Source: Antedon mediterranea (taxonomy: Eukaryota > Echinodermata > Crinoidea > Comatulida > Antedonidae). Taken from it: a stretch of DNA of 64,000 nt. The position numbers were made by a program, and so were the translations under genes. Location: contig NC_092670.1 in assembly GCF_964355755.1 (NCBI RefSeq), positions 21,885,201 through 21,949,200 of the forward strand, written 5' to 3'. Positions within the stretch are counted from its first letter, which is position 1; each line of letters begins with the position of its first letter. Below are positions 1-13,780 of the stretch, piece after piece. The notes below the pieces were generated by a model. The model saw nothing but the letters and a program-made list of their open reading frames with translations. It was not told where the DNA came from and made no database searches.

Positions 1-149
1 TACTTCCTCAAAAAAAACGGAAATAAATAGTTTTACTTTATTGAGTTGAGAAGTTGAAGTGAGTCAGATTATGCATAGTAGGAAACTGAAATTAAGCACA
101 AAAAAAAAATTATATTGAAAGTGGGTAAAAAGGCAACGCTGTCAATAAT

Positions 150-705
150 TTGATGTTTTGCCCAAGAATGCTGTAAGAATTAGGACTAACACACGACTTA
201 GAGATCAGGTTTAAGTCTAACATTGCATAAATTAAAGCCTCGGTGCCTGCAAAGTTGAAATTGTGCTTCATTTATTGGGTTAAACATGAATAATGTTTAA
301 TGCAAGTGTGGTATACAACATGAATTTAGCTGCAGAGCTTGAAGAAAAAACGAAATGCATCTTTAGTCTTCTATGGACAAGACAACCTTCCTCGTATGCA
401 TAGATGTTCTCTTTGGACCTGTCAACCTCAAAAATCAAAACACTGCAGCAAGGATGCTGCTTATGAAGTGTAAGCATTGGCGCATTAATTTAAATCATGT
501 ATTCTGGTACAAAAAAATATATATTTTCAAAATAATGCATAGAAGAGATGTTTAAAATGGAAATTGGGTTTTTAATATTTGATTGTAACCTATTTACTAC
601 ACTCAAACTATTTTTAATTTCAAAGGTACTAGGACTTGAAGTTTTGCCCAAAATTCTTTTGGAATTAAGGCGAACACACGACTTGGGGATCAAATTAAAT
701 CTAAC
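150..705 (-). repeat. Pair of related degenerate SINE-like repeats
   Basis: Segments at about 150-230 and 640-705 align: both read 'gttttgccc', then an A/T-rich stretch, then 'acacacgactt' and a 'taa(g/a)tctaacat' end. On the minus strand they contain a weak match to a Pol III B box (GTGTTCGCC and similar). The copies are diverged and lack clear target-site duplications, so the class is uncertain. Confidence 0.3.
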
Positions 706-3054
706 ATGGTTTACGGAAAAAGGATAGGAATATTATTTCATTATGTTTTGAATCACGTTCTTCACAGAATCAGTTTTACTTCAACATGAACCTACATGTA
801 TATTTTTTTTAATTCATGATTTATAATCAGTTGAATGTTGCACTAATGGAGTCAAAATCGCTTTTAAATACCAAATTTAACATCTATACAATACATCAAT
901 CAATTTAGATAGCAAATCCATTAATTTATATAATGTATGACAGCTTTTACACAACTTGATTTGCTAATAATAAGTAAATTGTGTAAATGTAAAATATTTA
1001 AACAACTTTATTAAAACTTACAGTGGTGTACTATACTATAGGTAGTAAAATAAGTGACTACTAGGTAACTCCCAACAAATTCTTATTCTAATTGTAAAAG
1101 AGATACAACCGAGGTTGAGGGGAACACCTTAGGGGATCATTGGGGAAGTGGAGGGAAAGAAACACTACACCACCTTTGTTTTTTAAACACATCATCTTGA
1201 CATACCCTGATCACTGTGGTGTGTTGGGATGCTGCCGCCAGTTGATGGCATGGTTCAATTCACAAAATGTAATAAGTACTGTAATACCTCTAAAGAACTC
1301 AAACTTTACAGTATTGTATATCTTTAATATTAGCATTTAATATATTTTATTTTATAAATATTAAAACTTGATGTTTAATATAAGGTCATACACTTCATAT
1401 ACTTCCTCTTATTATTAAACCTAAAGCTTGACTGTACGGTCATAAATCTTTGCAAAGTGAAACAAAATGGATAATACAGCTCTTTGATGATCTCTTCATA
1501 AAGATCACTAGGGACTAAGCACAACTCAGCACCACTTATGTCTTGATCAGCTTGAAAAGAAAGACTTCTAACAAAGCGCTTAATAAATCATTTTATTATC
1601 AACATAAGAGATGTAAAGAGCATTTATCAAGGCCTTTGTTTGCTTCATGGTAACATTTTAATGTTCAGTATCAACATAATACATCATAGAACATTATGTA
1701 CATTCAGGCATTTGATTGATTTGTATTTAACATTTTAAAGAAGTTTGTTTATATCAAAATAGAATATAAAACATACTGTAAGTAAGCATTAAGACACATA
1801 CAGTAGACACATTAATATATCAACATTTTAAATCCACCAATGAGGATAGGTATCTTTGACTGGAATTTTATCAAATCTTTTTAGAAATATTAATAAATGT
1901 TTCATGCTTAACATGTTAAAAGCTATAAAATTTTGCTAAAAATAATTTAGTGGTGTAAGCCTTTAAACAGTGGACTATCAATCATTCACTTTATAGTTTT
2001 ATTGCTTGCAGTGCATGTATAAATTACTCTGTATATGCGAATATCATGGCTTTTCAATTGCAATTCAACCTATATTGCTTGTTTTATTTTAATAGCAGGC
2101 AAATGGCTTAAGGAACACTTGTCTGACCACAACATACATGAAGTTTTTCCTTACTTATTAATTAGTTTATTCATGGAAGGGATGGACGCATATACGCAGC
2201 ACAGCATCAAATGTCTTAAGATCAAAGTACAGACTTATTATATATCAACGTAAAAGACAAGGATATGATACTATAAAGGAAGAAGTAAACTATATTGTAA
2301 GGCATTCCAACTAAAGGTTACATTTCAATAAAGCACCCAAAGACCACTTGTTACAGTATGTAAAGATGTTTATCACTTATACTTTTATTGTTATACTTTA
2401 AACCTAAATTAACATATCTGTACTACTGTATTCCTTGCAGTACTTTTAGTGTTTCTTTATAAATTAAAATGTATTATAGCAAAATCACTATTAAATCTAG
2501 AGCTTTCATAGGACAGCCTACAATGCAACTATTTAATATAAAGTATGCCATCTATTGAATAAATAAGCCCCAGGCTGTCATTATTTGCATGGTGTATAAA
2601 CTAGACAGAGATTTAATCAGGTTTTTTTCAGATTTACTGATGATAGATAGCATTGATATCACACTGGCAGGTAAAGGTGTGTAAAGTCATAGTCATTTGT
2701 TTACATACAAAGTATAGCACACAATTTGCAGAGAGTTAATTACTTAATAATCACTAAGAACCTTAGAGATAAATGAAAATGTATTTACCATATAAAATGT
2801 TCTTTACATTCCCAGGTACCTCAAATACGCTGACTAAGGAAGCTATATAAATTGATACCAACCCTCTTTTATGAACGTTTTTTTCCAGGGTTAACTTTAC
2901 ACTATCTAGTTAGTAGTACACTGAAAACTTACAATTTAGAGAAATGCAGGATAGTATAGAACGAAAGAACCAACCTAATCCAAGCACAATGTAGTCAATA
3001 TAGGGCATTTGTTAAATCACACTGTACTTTATTTGAAAATAGATTTTAAAATAT

Positions 3055-3120
3055 CAGGGGCAGATCCAGGATTTAACAAAGAAAGAGAGGGGGAGGGGGG
3101 AGGGGGTGTTCTCATTTAAT
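3055..3120 (+). mobile_element. Isolated hAT-like element terminus
   Basis: CAGGGGCAGATCCAGGATTT at 3055 matches the type of terminal sequence (CAGNGGCGGATCCAGG) also seen at both ends of the element at 53,769-53,920. It is followed by a G/A-rich simple stretch (3080-3112). I did not find a matching right end, so this is probably a truncated or decayed copy. Confidence 0.35.
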
Positions 3121-4035
3121 ACCAGGTATTTGAACCACAGACACCTCATGTGGAGAAGTAGTGAATTTTGTTAAATTACTGTACACCCCTAGATGGCCAG
3201 AAATGGTACAGTACTTTCGCACATAAAAGTCATGGTAAATTGCACCTCTACTAGTTGGCTGGAAATTACACTATTATGTGTTACACCAACAGCACAACGG
3301 TCATACTTTTTCCACCGATATGCATGCAAAGCTGCCATGTTTTCCTCAATCTTAACAAATGGACGCTGATAGTAGTAGACTAAGACTATATTTTATAAAT
3401 CATACAAAGTATAAATCTGTAAAATCATTCAATATTATTGCAATTTTAATCTCTAAACGTATCAAACAATATACCACCTCCTCCTACATCTTGTATCTTT
3501 TGCTAATCCATTAATCCTAAACTTTCATGCGTTAACTCTGTGACAATAGCGTGTTTGACTTCTTTCAAGTTTGTGTGTTCAGTATATCAAGCATGATATT
3601 TTTCACCTATGATACACTATAGATGTACCCAACCGGAAAATGCCAACTCTGCGGACCTTTTTGGAACGTGGATCTTAAATCTATCTACTACTAATATACC
3701 AAGTTATAACAATAACCTTTTTAAAAAAAATGTGGGTCAAATTGGGTTTGGATTATTTGGTTTGTTAACTCCAAAAATAACCCTAGTGACCTTCTTTTTC
3801 AGTAGGGTCATTTTGGTTGTGAACACAGTGTAGACACACATCCCTTATTTCCTTTTGAGAACACTTCAACTTGGCATAATTCTCAGGATATCTACTTATA
3901 ATTATATGTTCCATGCAAACAAAATTAATATAGTTTTAAATGTTTGCAAGTCTTAAATCAAGAATATGGCAAGAAAAGGTCAGTTACAACCAAACTTCTA
4001 CAAAATCTGCAAAGTATAGCAAAAAAAAAAACAAA

Positions 4036-4476
4036 CTTGAAACTGAACTTTAACCTTAGTAACATACAGTTCATTATTGCCTGACCAATCATTAAATGTC
4101 AAAGAAGGATGATGTAATTAACAAGCATCCAATGACAGATAGCATATCATATAGCTCATTGAAACTAATCTAATTGACTCATCACCAATAGACAACTTTG
4201 TATAGTGGTCTACTGTATTAATATTCAATAGACTTTTAAAGACATATAAATCAATTGATAGGTAGATCTCACATTTAAAGCAATAACTGTGGCCCTCACT
4301 ATGTATAAGTATGGGTTTTAATTTAATTACATTTTTTAAATAACAGGTAAAACTTTACTGACCTGATGAAATAGACCTTGAAACAGAACTTTAACCTTGG
4401 TGACCTATACTTCCTTATTATCTGACCAATCATCATTAAGATTAATTGATTCATCACCATTGAAATAACCAACTTA
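4036..4476. repeat. Diverged local duplication
   Basis: Positions 4036-4200 and 4377-4476 share several ordered blocks, for example 'gaactttaacctt(a/g)g', 'tgaccaatcat' and 'attga(c/t)tcatcacca'. The second copy has lost internal sequence. This looks like an old segmental or repeat-derived duplication with no coding content. Confidence 0.5.
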
Positions 4477-7400
4477 CTGTACCACCCAAATTGCCTCTTT
4501 TTTTACAAAAAACTTGGAACAAATATAACTAACTAAAGGTAAAAATATAAAATTGTGATGATTATCTGATGAAATACTTGTTGTATAATTACACATTCCA
4601 AACTGTATTGTTAATTGAACAGGTCTAAATCTCAATATGAACCCTGGATTTCACTTTTAATAATAAGTTGACCTAAAATATGGCTTTTCAAGAGAGTTTT
4701 CATTGAAATATGATCTTCTACGGGTTATATGAACCTGTTATTAAAAGGGATAAAGCAATCTCAACCAAATCCAGAATACATACTGTACAATAGGCATATT
4801 GGTCACTAAAACCTTGAACGTTTTTGATGACCACTGGAGATATGAGGAATGGCATAACCTCACCAGACTAGACTGCAGCTATAAGCAGAAGTGGAATTTG
4901 CCGGAGACCCCAACATCATCATGAAAAAACTAAAACTATAAGGCGTTAATTTTCTTTTTTACAGTAATAAATAGCTCACTTTTATCTATATTTTGTTTGT
5001 ATACCCTAAGCTATTTCTGTACAGTTAGTTTGTACTTGGTAGAATCATGGATGGAGTTATCAATTAATTAATACATTAACTCTATGGTACTGTAGAACAG
5101 CATATCTATTATTGCTGGCCATTATTCTGTAGACTTTGAAGTAAAAATATGACAAACCTATTGCTGTAACCAGAAATAAAAAAAATATTTCCCGTCTGCA
5201 AAAAGATTCATGATAGGCCTATCTCTTTTAACTTAGTAGTAATACAACCATCCTGAAATAACTCACAACTTTCCGTTTTTTTAATTAAAAATAACTCCAT
5301 AATAAACCAAAGTAAATGCCCTAGTTTACGAATATTATTTCTTGCTTTTTCTTCTTTTTATCTTTATTTTTTCACAATTGCAACTGTATCATATAATGTG
5401 GTTTTTTTGTTGCAACACAGAAATAGTTCCAGACATAATAACAGGAAAAGGTGTGCTTTAGTAACCTGTTGGATAAGGATAGAGGCACTAACATTCCTAC
5501 CTGTCGCATTCAATTCAATTCATTTTTAAATACAACCAGTTAACATAATTTATTATTAAAAATGAAATTTTCCTGGCAAGGTAAACTGTAGTTAATATTT
5601 CAAGATATTGTTGGAATACAATAACAGAATTTTATCTTTCAATATATTTAGAAATTTGTAAATTATTATTTTAAAATAAAAATAATAATTTCAACAACAA
5701 ATTTCCCTGTAAACATACATTAATCACATATCTAATAAATTTTAATAGACATTTTGTTTCCTGCTAGTGAGCCTCCTGTTATTTTCATTGAAAATTGTGT
5801 TCATTTTTTGATTTACATTTAATCTACAAATTCTATGCAATAATATCATATTTGCAATCCATGCTTCCCATAGTTTATGGGGGTGGATTCCATCTGAAAC
5901 ATTGAAGGTAAACCGGCATCACCCATTTACGTCCATACAAACTTAATTATTTTATTAAAACAAATTAAAACTAAAGAACAAAATTTATGGTTATTGGATA
6001 TTACAACAAATAATAGTCAACATTTAGAAAGTAAAAAGCTAAAAATACCTTTTCCTAGGCCTACCTGAAGAGATTAGAATAAGGCGTGGATAGAGTAGCT
6101 AGTAGCTCTGACTTGCTGCATAACATCCGCACTCTGTCCTTTACACTTCCTTCCATATATTATCAGCACATGGTTCTAAGACACGCCTCCATTGACTTAT
6201 TGGACTCTACCATTTTTTCAAAAGGGGTAATTACTTTGAAATAGTGTGCAAGATATATGTTATTATAACATGGATCAATTCCATTGTTATTATTAACAAA
6301 AATTAGGAGTTATTTATTGAAATAATACTAATGAAGAATTCATTAGTAAAAACGAACAATTATATTTAATGAAAGAAACAAAAAGGAAAAAAAAAACAAT
6401 TGAATTTACATTACTTCAGTAAATTACAAATAAACTTCTTTTTAAGTACAAAATAAAATGTTTTTAATTTACAGTCAATAAAAACAAATGAATGATAACA
6501 CTTGACCACTTATTAGGTTTCCATAGAAATAGCCGCAAACTTTTATAGGTTTTGAGAAGCAGCATATGGAACAAGTGTAACACTGTCTGCCAAAAAGATA
6601 ATTTTATTATTTTTTTTATTCTTTCTAGGCCTCAGTCAATGTTTCCTGTAAGTGTAGGCCGTAAACGACACCTTGGGGAGTATTCTGTACACTTGTAGCC
6701 TTGTTTGGCGGCTTATACTTAATCTTTTTGTTTCCCTACTAGCTTAATATTTAAAACACTCTAAATCGGTACTACTCTAAAGTAAAACACTAATATTTCT
6801 AATCTAAATTTGATATTTACAGTACATAGTTTCCACTCATTAAATAATATGATAATAGATGTTCTTGTTTCAAAACTCTCATTGCTTAACTAAAGAATAG
6901 ATAGGCCTTTCTTTCAAAGTTGTTTCTTGTTTATGGCATTGGTATTGGCTGTACAAATATAATTATTTTACATGCATCAATTGTAAAGAGTATAGTTTAT
7001 TAGTAGTGGATGGTAATGGTACAGTGATTGTTGGCTACTTTTGCCTCAGAAACTGGATAAATTTATTTCATATTCTGTATGAGTGACAAATGACAAATCA
7101 GTAAATATCAAGAAGTATCAAGTGACATTCCAAGGGGTACAATTTACACCTGAAGGGGACCACATCACAAATATAATACATCTGACCCAACAGGTGCCAT
7201 AGGCTTGCTAAATTTGGACATAATAAAGTAATAAATTAACCAAATTAAGACCAATGGACAAAAGTTAATTTATTATGAGGAAAAAGTGTGTTTTTTCACT
7301 ATATTTAATGATGGCGAACACCAGTTATTATTAATTTTAAGGAATGGATTAAAAAAAAGAAAGCAACTAGTTTTATTTCCTCAAATTTTGCAGGGAAAGT

Positions 7401-10400
7401 CCTACAAAAATTGTTTAATAATATAGCAAGTATAAATTCTTTTGAAATTGAACTTACGAAAATGTTCAGTTCAGGAGTTTTACTATACAATGTACAGTAA
7501 TAATAGTAAAATATAGCTATTTACAAAGACACAATAAAGTGTTTTAAATGTTGAGGTTTAGCTACTTCAAATAATCTATTAATACTTCCTACTGGAAACA
7601 TATGGAATATTAGACAGATTATTGATTGTGGCTGACTGACACCAGTAATTAAGGAAGGGATAGAGACTGCATACCATGTTGAAAAATGTACAGTAGGCAC
7701 ACTTTATACAATTCAATCATCCAGTTTAATAATTGCTAATTTTTAAATAGATAGACATTTTATAGACCACAATTACTACTAGGATGGTATAGGAGAGCCT
7801 ATGGGCACAGGTTAGGAGAACTGTGCATTACAGTACAATGGCTCATAAACCTACATGTGATGAACCACATACCTCCTAGAAATATGGAATACATACAGTT
7901 TACAAAATATGTATGTACATACATTTGATATACAGAAATACAGTAAATAATAAAACTGTAAATTCTATGAAGTGAGGAGAGATTGATGATTTACTGCAAC
8001 ATACAGAGAATGCATTGAGTTATTAGAGACAAATTCTCTCAATACATTACTAAACACCCCTGGACTGGCCTAACTGACCCTTTTCCCCCAGAAATTCTGG
8101 TGTTCTAAAAGTTTTTTAAATTTTAAGGGTAAGAGAGTTTTCCGATAGTTAGGCATTGAGAGGCTGCACATGGATAGATTACATAATAACATAGCAGTAG
8201 CACTAAAGTAGTAATAAAGTGTTTTTTGATTTACTTAGTACAAAGTGATAGTATTTTATTTAATTGGAAGATCTTACTCTATGCGCTCTCATAGTTTTAT
8301 TTTACAACCTATAGAAAGTTGCATCTTACAATTAGAATACAGCATCCACTCAATATGGGTCAGCATTAGTCCGTTCAAGGTCATTAATGTATCATGTAGG
8401 CGGTATAATGTACTAGCCCACCACATGCTATTAATATCAACACAACATCACTACAGGAAAATCACAAAGATTGAAATGACTATGCCACACATAGAGAGTA
8501 TTAATTTATATCAAAAAGAAGGAATTGTAATTGTTAATATATTGTCTTGTTGGGCGATAATTGTAACTAATTGAGCACTAATTAAGCAGACATCAATACT
8601 AATGATATTATTGCACTGATAATGAGAATGGGCTTATTGAATGATCTCACTAATTGGAAGATGAAAATAAATTGATAAAATTAAGGAATTTATTAGTATT
8701 GACAATAAGAAATACTGTAGGTGTTTGATAATGATCAATACATTACTGTAGCTTGATTTTCGTTTTTCGCTGGAAAGGCCTGTCACTGCAGGCCTAGAAA
8801 ATATGTTACTTGTCTCTCAATGCTAGTCCCTAAAGCCCATTGGGCTACTATAAATTGATCCAAATATTACAATTTTAAGGGTTTGTTCTGCTGCATGGCA
8901 CCGATTAAACTGTTTATTTCAAAATAGACTTAAAATGTAATTTTTATATTCACTACATTTCTGCTTAATTTTTGCTCCAAAGTAACCGTTTAAATCAGTG
9001 GATGGTCTTTGACAAAAACTGTTTACCGAATTACTCAAAATGCAATTGGTCTTGGCGGTTAATTCAAACGTTACTGCAGTGTAGTTGACTCGAGGTTAGG
9101 AGCTGTCATGTCAATCAAATAACCTTTATTTTGTGTTGCAGTAATAAACTGGTTACTAAAAAATTTTCCTCTTTCTGCTCCCAAGAATTTGGGGTTAATT
9201 TATTTACACCGTTTTTAACCGGTTATTTTTATTCAGCAGGAACAGGACCTATCTCAAAAGTTTTTAATTTCAGTTTAATTTATTCATGTCAAACGTACAT
9301 GGCTTAAAAGTGTTCTAGTTAGCATTGCTCTGATGTGCACCATGTGTTACCGTGGCGATTACAATAGACCAAAATGAATCATGTTGGCCTTCCTATCATT
9401 TAGTACTTTTACAAGTATGTGTGAAAATAGACTGTACTTCAGAAAATTGAAATAAACAACTTAAGTATATAAACCAATGTCAGTAATCTATTACAAATAC
9501 ACTTTGATGTTTGAATAGTGTTCATTTCATTTACTATAAAAGATATACTTGATAAATACGTACCATTCTGTATTGAATCCAATGTCAATGATAATAATAG
9601 TTATACAGAAGTACTCTGTAACTAATAATATACTGAGTAATGGAATATTTGTATAGTAGTAGTAATACAAGTGAGGTGTGTTTACTGTACTAGTGTTACC
9701 CCCAAAAACGGTGTCTATTGTTGGGAATCAGAATGAAAATAAAATGCAAATATTGCTATTAAGGTACTAATTAACAAGATGTTTATATTAAACAATAATA
9801 TAATAATAGGTAACTTTACTTACTAAAATGATGATGCAAAATAAAAGAGAATGTATAAATAATGCGGTATTTTCCTATTCTTTTATCCCCTGGCAGGCAA
9901 ACAATTCCAAGTCCTTACTTGGCAAATTCCTTATACAACAGTATAAACTATATATTCAAATTGAAAACCACCAAAAAGACAATTTAAAAGGTTTGATAAC
10001 AATCTTTGATAACAAACTACTTCTGGGGTCATTGAACTAATAGCCTATGTGGGCTTTTTGTATACTGTATTAAAATCCTAACTTCAATTTATTAAAGTAC
10101 TTTATTTATTTGCTTCTGTGGTTTTAGGTGCTATATTGAACAGTGTGTGCAATATTGATTGCAAGGTGTAGTACTTATTATTGTGGTAAAATGTGTGAAA
10201 GAAATAGATTGGTTTGATCAGAACCATAACATAACATACTTTGCTTTACAGTTTGATAACAACAACCTTTTATGTCATGTCATTATTGCAATACCTGATT
10301 TGAACTATGAATTGAAAAGAAATTTTCTCAAATGACAAAAAAAAAAAACCAACTAGGAAATGAACATTTTCGTGCATAGTATAATTATATATCCTTATTC

Positions 10401-11486
10401 AAGAACATCTCTACATTATATAATTTAGAAATGATACAGAGATGAGGAAATCTATGGAAGAAGAAAAAGCAGTACCAACTGAGATTTGAACTCTGAACTT
10501 TCAGCTTCATATTCAGATCTACTAACTTTTAGACCACTGGAGGTTTCATATTAAAATTCAGTTGGATATCAACTATTTTTCTATTTGATTTGATATTTTT
10601 GGGATGCATTAGGTTTTTATACCTGCATGTAAAGAATTCTTTACTCCATGATGTTAGTTAAACTTAGAAAATTCAAGCAGTGAATTGGCAAGTCTTAATT
10701 CAAATTGCTCGTCAATAAAGTTTTTTTTCTTTAAATGAAGCTTATATGTAGAAAAATTATGTCCACAATTAAATGGGTCAAATATAGGAAATGTAAAATA
10801 GGTCAAATATGCAAGTTCTAGCATAGTAATTATTTCAAAGAATACTAATTTACCTACGGTTGAAAGGGAATTAAAATATATGAATTTACTTCCTAGAAAA
10901 ATTTTTTAAATCATTGTCATGTTTCCTATTGATTAGTAATACACAATAATTGCAGAATGTAGTTCTAGAATTCATATAAAATACATTTACCTACCTTGAT
11001 ATTGTTTGAAAGACAATGAAACACCCTAAGTAGAGAAACAAATAAAACAAATAATGAAATGAAAATAAAAACACTGTAGTCTGTATTCATGGAACTAATT
11101 CCTTCATGGTAATACTACCTACCTAGTTAGTAGGGCTATATTCATACAAAGCTTGAAAGCAGGACTGGCCTCATATCATAATTAATATAGGCTACGTAAC
11201 TACTACTAGGCCTACTATAATATTATTAGGCCTAGCCTACTAACTAAGGTAGGCCAAGGCATCTACATGAAAAGGCCAGGCTCCTGAAATAAAAACATTT
11301 ATGAATCGGTTTGTTTAGGACAAAGTTTCTACTTATTTCATGGCATTCAACAATCACGACACAAAATTCCATTTAATAATAACATTTATCAATAACATGT
11401 GTGTAGATTCAATTTACAAATATCCCGCTAAGCCACTTAGAAACTAAGACAATCAGCTCGCAACACGAACATCTAACAGGTTCACC

Positions 11487-11830
11487 CTCTCCTCCTCCTC
11501 TGCATCATCTCTGCGCTCTCTCGACTCCTCTTTCTCAACAATCCTAGCCTAGCCTAGGCCCAGCCTAAATTAACTAAAATATCAAAACTTACATCCGAAA
11601 ATGCCATATTGAAATAGAAGATAATGAACAACACTTTCGTAACGTCCACAAAATAGTATAAATACCCCGGAACCAACTTACCAGCTAAACTTTCAATCCA
11701 AATTTTGAGTATCGTCTGACGTTCACTTACCGCACATGCTTCCCCGACGAAAAGTAAAAACACACAACGTGCTTGGATTCGTTCATTGTGAAAGCGGGGG
11801 TGGTCTTAACGTTCTAAAGTAATTGGGGGC
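11487..11830 (-). promoter_or_regulatory. Possible minus-strand first exon and promoter-like region
   Basis: On the minus strand an ATG at 11,791-11,789 opens a 19-codon frame (begins MNESKHVV, ends GKHVR) that runs to a strong GTAAGT donor at about 11,731. A second short ATG exon (MAFSD) at about 11,607-11,593 also ends at a GTAAGT donor. The region is richer in G and C than its surroundings and has a CT-rich tract at 11,487-11,545. No downstream exon was recognised to the left, so the protein is unknown. It may be the 5' end of a gene with a very long first intron, or a noncoding transcript. Confidence 0.3.
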
Positions 11831-12566
11831 CCCATGAGAGCCGACGTGACGCGTGCCGATGTGACAAACGCAAATATTTAGATTCATTCATACGGTAACT
11901 CACTAAAGTAGATATTTAGATAACAACTCAATAAATTGTGTAAACATTAATTGAATTATCGTAGTATGATAATAGTGATACAAATTAATGGCATAAATCA
12001 CAGGTTCTTTGTTCATTTTTTTCCAATATATATGTAAATGGTCACAATATCCAGATGGACATTCTATGTAGGCCTACTATCAAGAGAAACAAATAAAATG
12101 CAATTACCTTATAATGTAATATTCATTTCCAGGAGAACAACATTTTTGCATTGCAAGTATAATTAATTGAGCTTCTCCATGATAATAAATAAACTACTAT
12201 ATATCAGTTGGCTGCACCAATCCAGAGTGAACCCCAGATTTTATAGTGCTGTAATGGGATTTCCCCTTTTAAAATCAACCATTTATCTAAAGCTGTTCTA
12301 AATAAGGCATAAAGTAGAACAGCCCAATGTACTAAATCATGCAGAATGAAGATTTCCATTAATTAATATCTTGTCCTATTATTGATGACCTTTTTGTTCA
12401 ACAATAACATCAACTTCTATCATAAACAGTACATTTGGGATTATACATTACCTTCAAACAAAGGCCACTTTAATGCTGTTGTTTATAGCATAGAACACAT
12501 TCGTGTTGTGTGATGTCGTGGTAATGGACTGTATTAATCAATCCAAAATCACTTTAAAATCTCTAA

Positions 12567-12684
12567 AGCTCTGTCTACACTACATGATGATGTCATATCA
12601 CTACCATAATTGGGCATATCACAACCATATTTGGGCACATCACACTTTTTTTTGTCAAAGTAGCTTGATAGTGTGGACAGAGCT
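12567..12684. mobile_element. MITE, AGCTCTGTCTACAC family, copy 1
   Basis: Terminal inverted repeat AGCTCTGTCTACACTA at the left and its complement at the right (ending AGAGCT). Inside are 'gatgatgtcatatcactacc' and a 'tttttttgtcaaa' block shared by all copies in the window. Flanks are TAA on the left and TTA on the right, close to the TTA duplication seen around the better copies. Confidence 0.8.
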
Positions 12685-12845
12685 TTACAGAGAAATTCTG
12701 TGGTGTACAGATTTAATTTGAAAGAAAAACTATAGCATGAGAACTAAACAATCACCACTATTAATATTTGTTGCACTTTATTATTCTATATTACATACAT
12801 TATTTAAATAAAACAATATTTAATATAGTACTGTACTGAATAAAA

Positions 12846-13239
12846 CCTGGCACACACTAGAGCTTTCGGCTGAGCCAACTGGCACGAGTAACAATTGGCT
12901 CACTAAAAAATTTGCCGCAAACTGTGATCGCGTTCTATCGGACGCACACTAAGCGCCTTCAGTACGCGATTTTCTGATTGGATAATTACTTGCTACGCTA
13001 TACGGCACGCGCTGAAATATTATAATAAATCAGAACATGTCATGCGCAGTGGATTTTTTTAGTGAGCTATCTGCTCACGTTCGGCGCACACTTGAGAAAA
13101 TGGCACGCGTGCCAAAAAATATTAAACACGATAGATATTTTCCTCAGTGGCCGATTCCTCACGAAATCCCCGGTGCACACTGTGAGGCAAGTGTTACTCG
13201 TGCCAGTTGGCTCAGCCGGAAGCTCTAGTGTGCACCAGG
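12846..13239. mobile_element. 394-bp MITE with ~55-bp terminal inverted repeats
   Basis: The left arm begins CCTGGCACACACTAGAGCTT and the right arm is its inverted copy with few mismatches. The arms continue through 'ggctgagccaactggcacgag'. A second, inner inverted pair ('ggctcactaaaaaatt' and its complement) lies asymmetrically inside. There is no transposase ORF; the short frames here are incidental. I could not identify a clean target-site duplication, so the superfamily is unassigned. Confidence 0.75.
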
Positions 13240-13780
13240 CTTTAGGTAGTGGATGTCGGCTTGCATAGTTTAAGTTTGTCATGGAATCTGATGGCTAGCT
13301 GACTAAGCAGCTAAGTTCTTGCAAGTTATAAGAATAAATATGCAAATCTGTCAGGAACCATTTCCTAAGGTACGGTACATATGTAACCTTATATGTTGTG
13401 CTTACAAAATGCTGCTGGCACCACCAGAAAACTAGAAATTCATTGAATCTAGTTTACTGTTCACATAAACAATTTAAGTTTTTGCGCGAACATAGTACGA
13501 TTTGCTTAGAATTCTCATAAAATCCTTTTGTTATATCTGAATATATCTACACTGTCCCGAAGGACCGGTGCATACCAAGCAAATTTGCTGGGTCAATTCC
13601 GCCCTCCAAAGGCCTGCTAAATCCTGATAGACAGCCATTAAAATGTGTTAAGGAATTATTAACTAGTACATGTACTGTACTATCACAGTTGTGACACTGT
13701 CCACATACATTTACAGAATGTAAATACCTTTAATAATTACTAATACCTCTCTAAAATAGATGAATAGATAAAAAGATATA

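Larger units (their letters stand above)
1..11480. other. AT-rich region without a supported gene
   Basis: No exon chain with conserved protein similarity could be built on either strand. The longest open frame (plus strand 8245-8574, 109 codons) resembles nothing I recognise, has no convincing splice context and is AT-rich like its surroundings. The stretch holds degenerate repeats: a related pair near 150-230 and 640-705, a partial duplication at 4036-4200 versus 4377-4476, and a sequence starting at 3055 that looks like the terminus of a hAT-type element. It could be intergenic DNA, a long 3' UTR, or a large first intron of the possible minus-strand gene starting near 11.77 kb. Confidence 0.5.

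Noticed and set aside
8245-8574. 109-codon open frame on the plus strand
   Set aside because: No recognisable domain, composition like the surrounding AT-rich noncoding DNA, and no splice or promoter context. Chance ORF.
13037-13282. Overlapping short ORFs on both strands
   Set aside because: They lie inside the inverted-repeat MITE at 12,846-13,239; the frames are by-products of its CG-richer arms.
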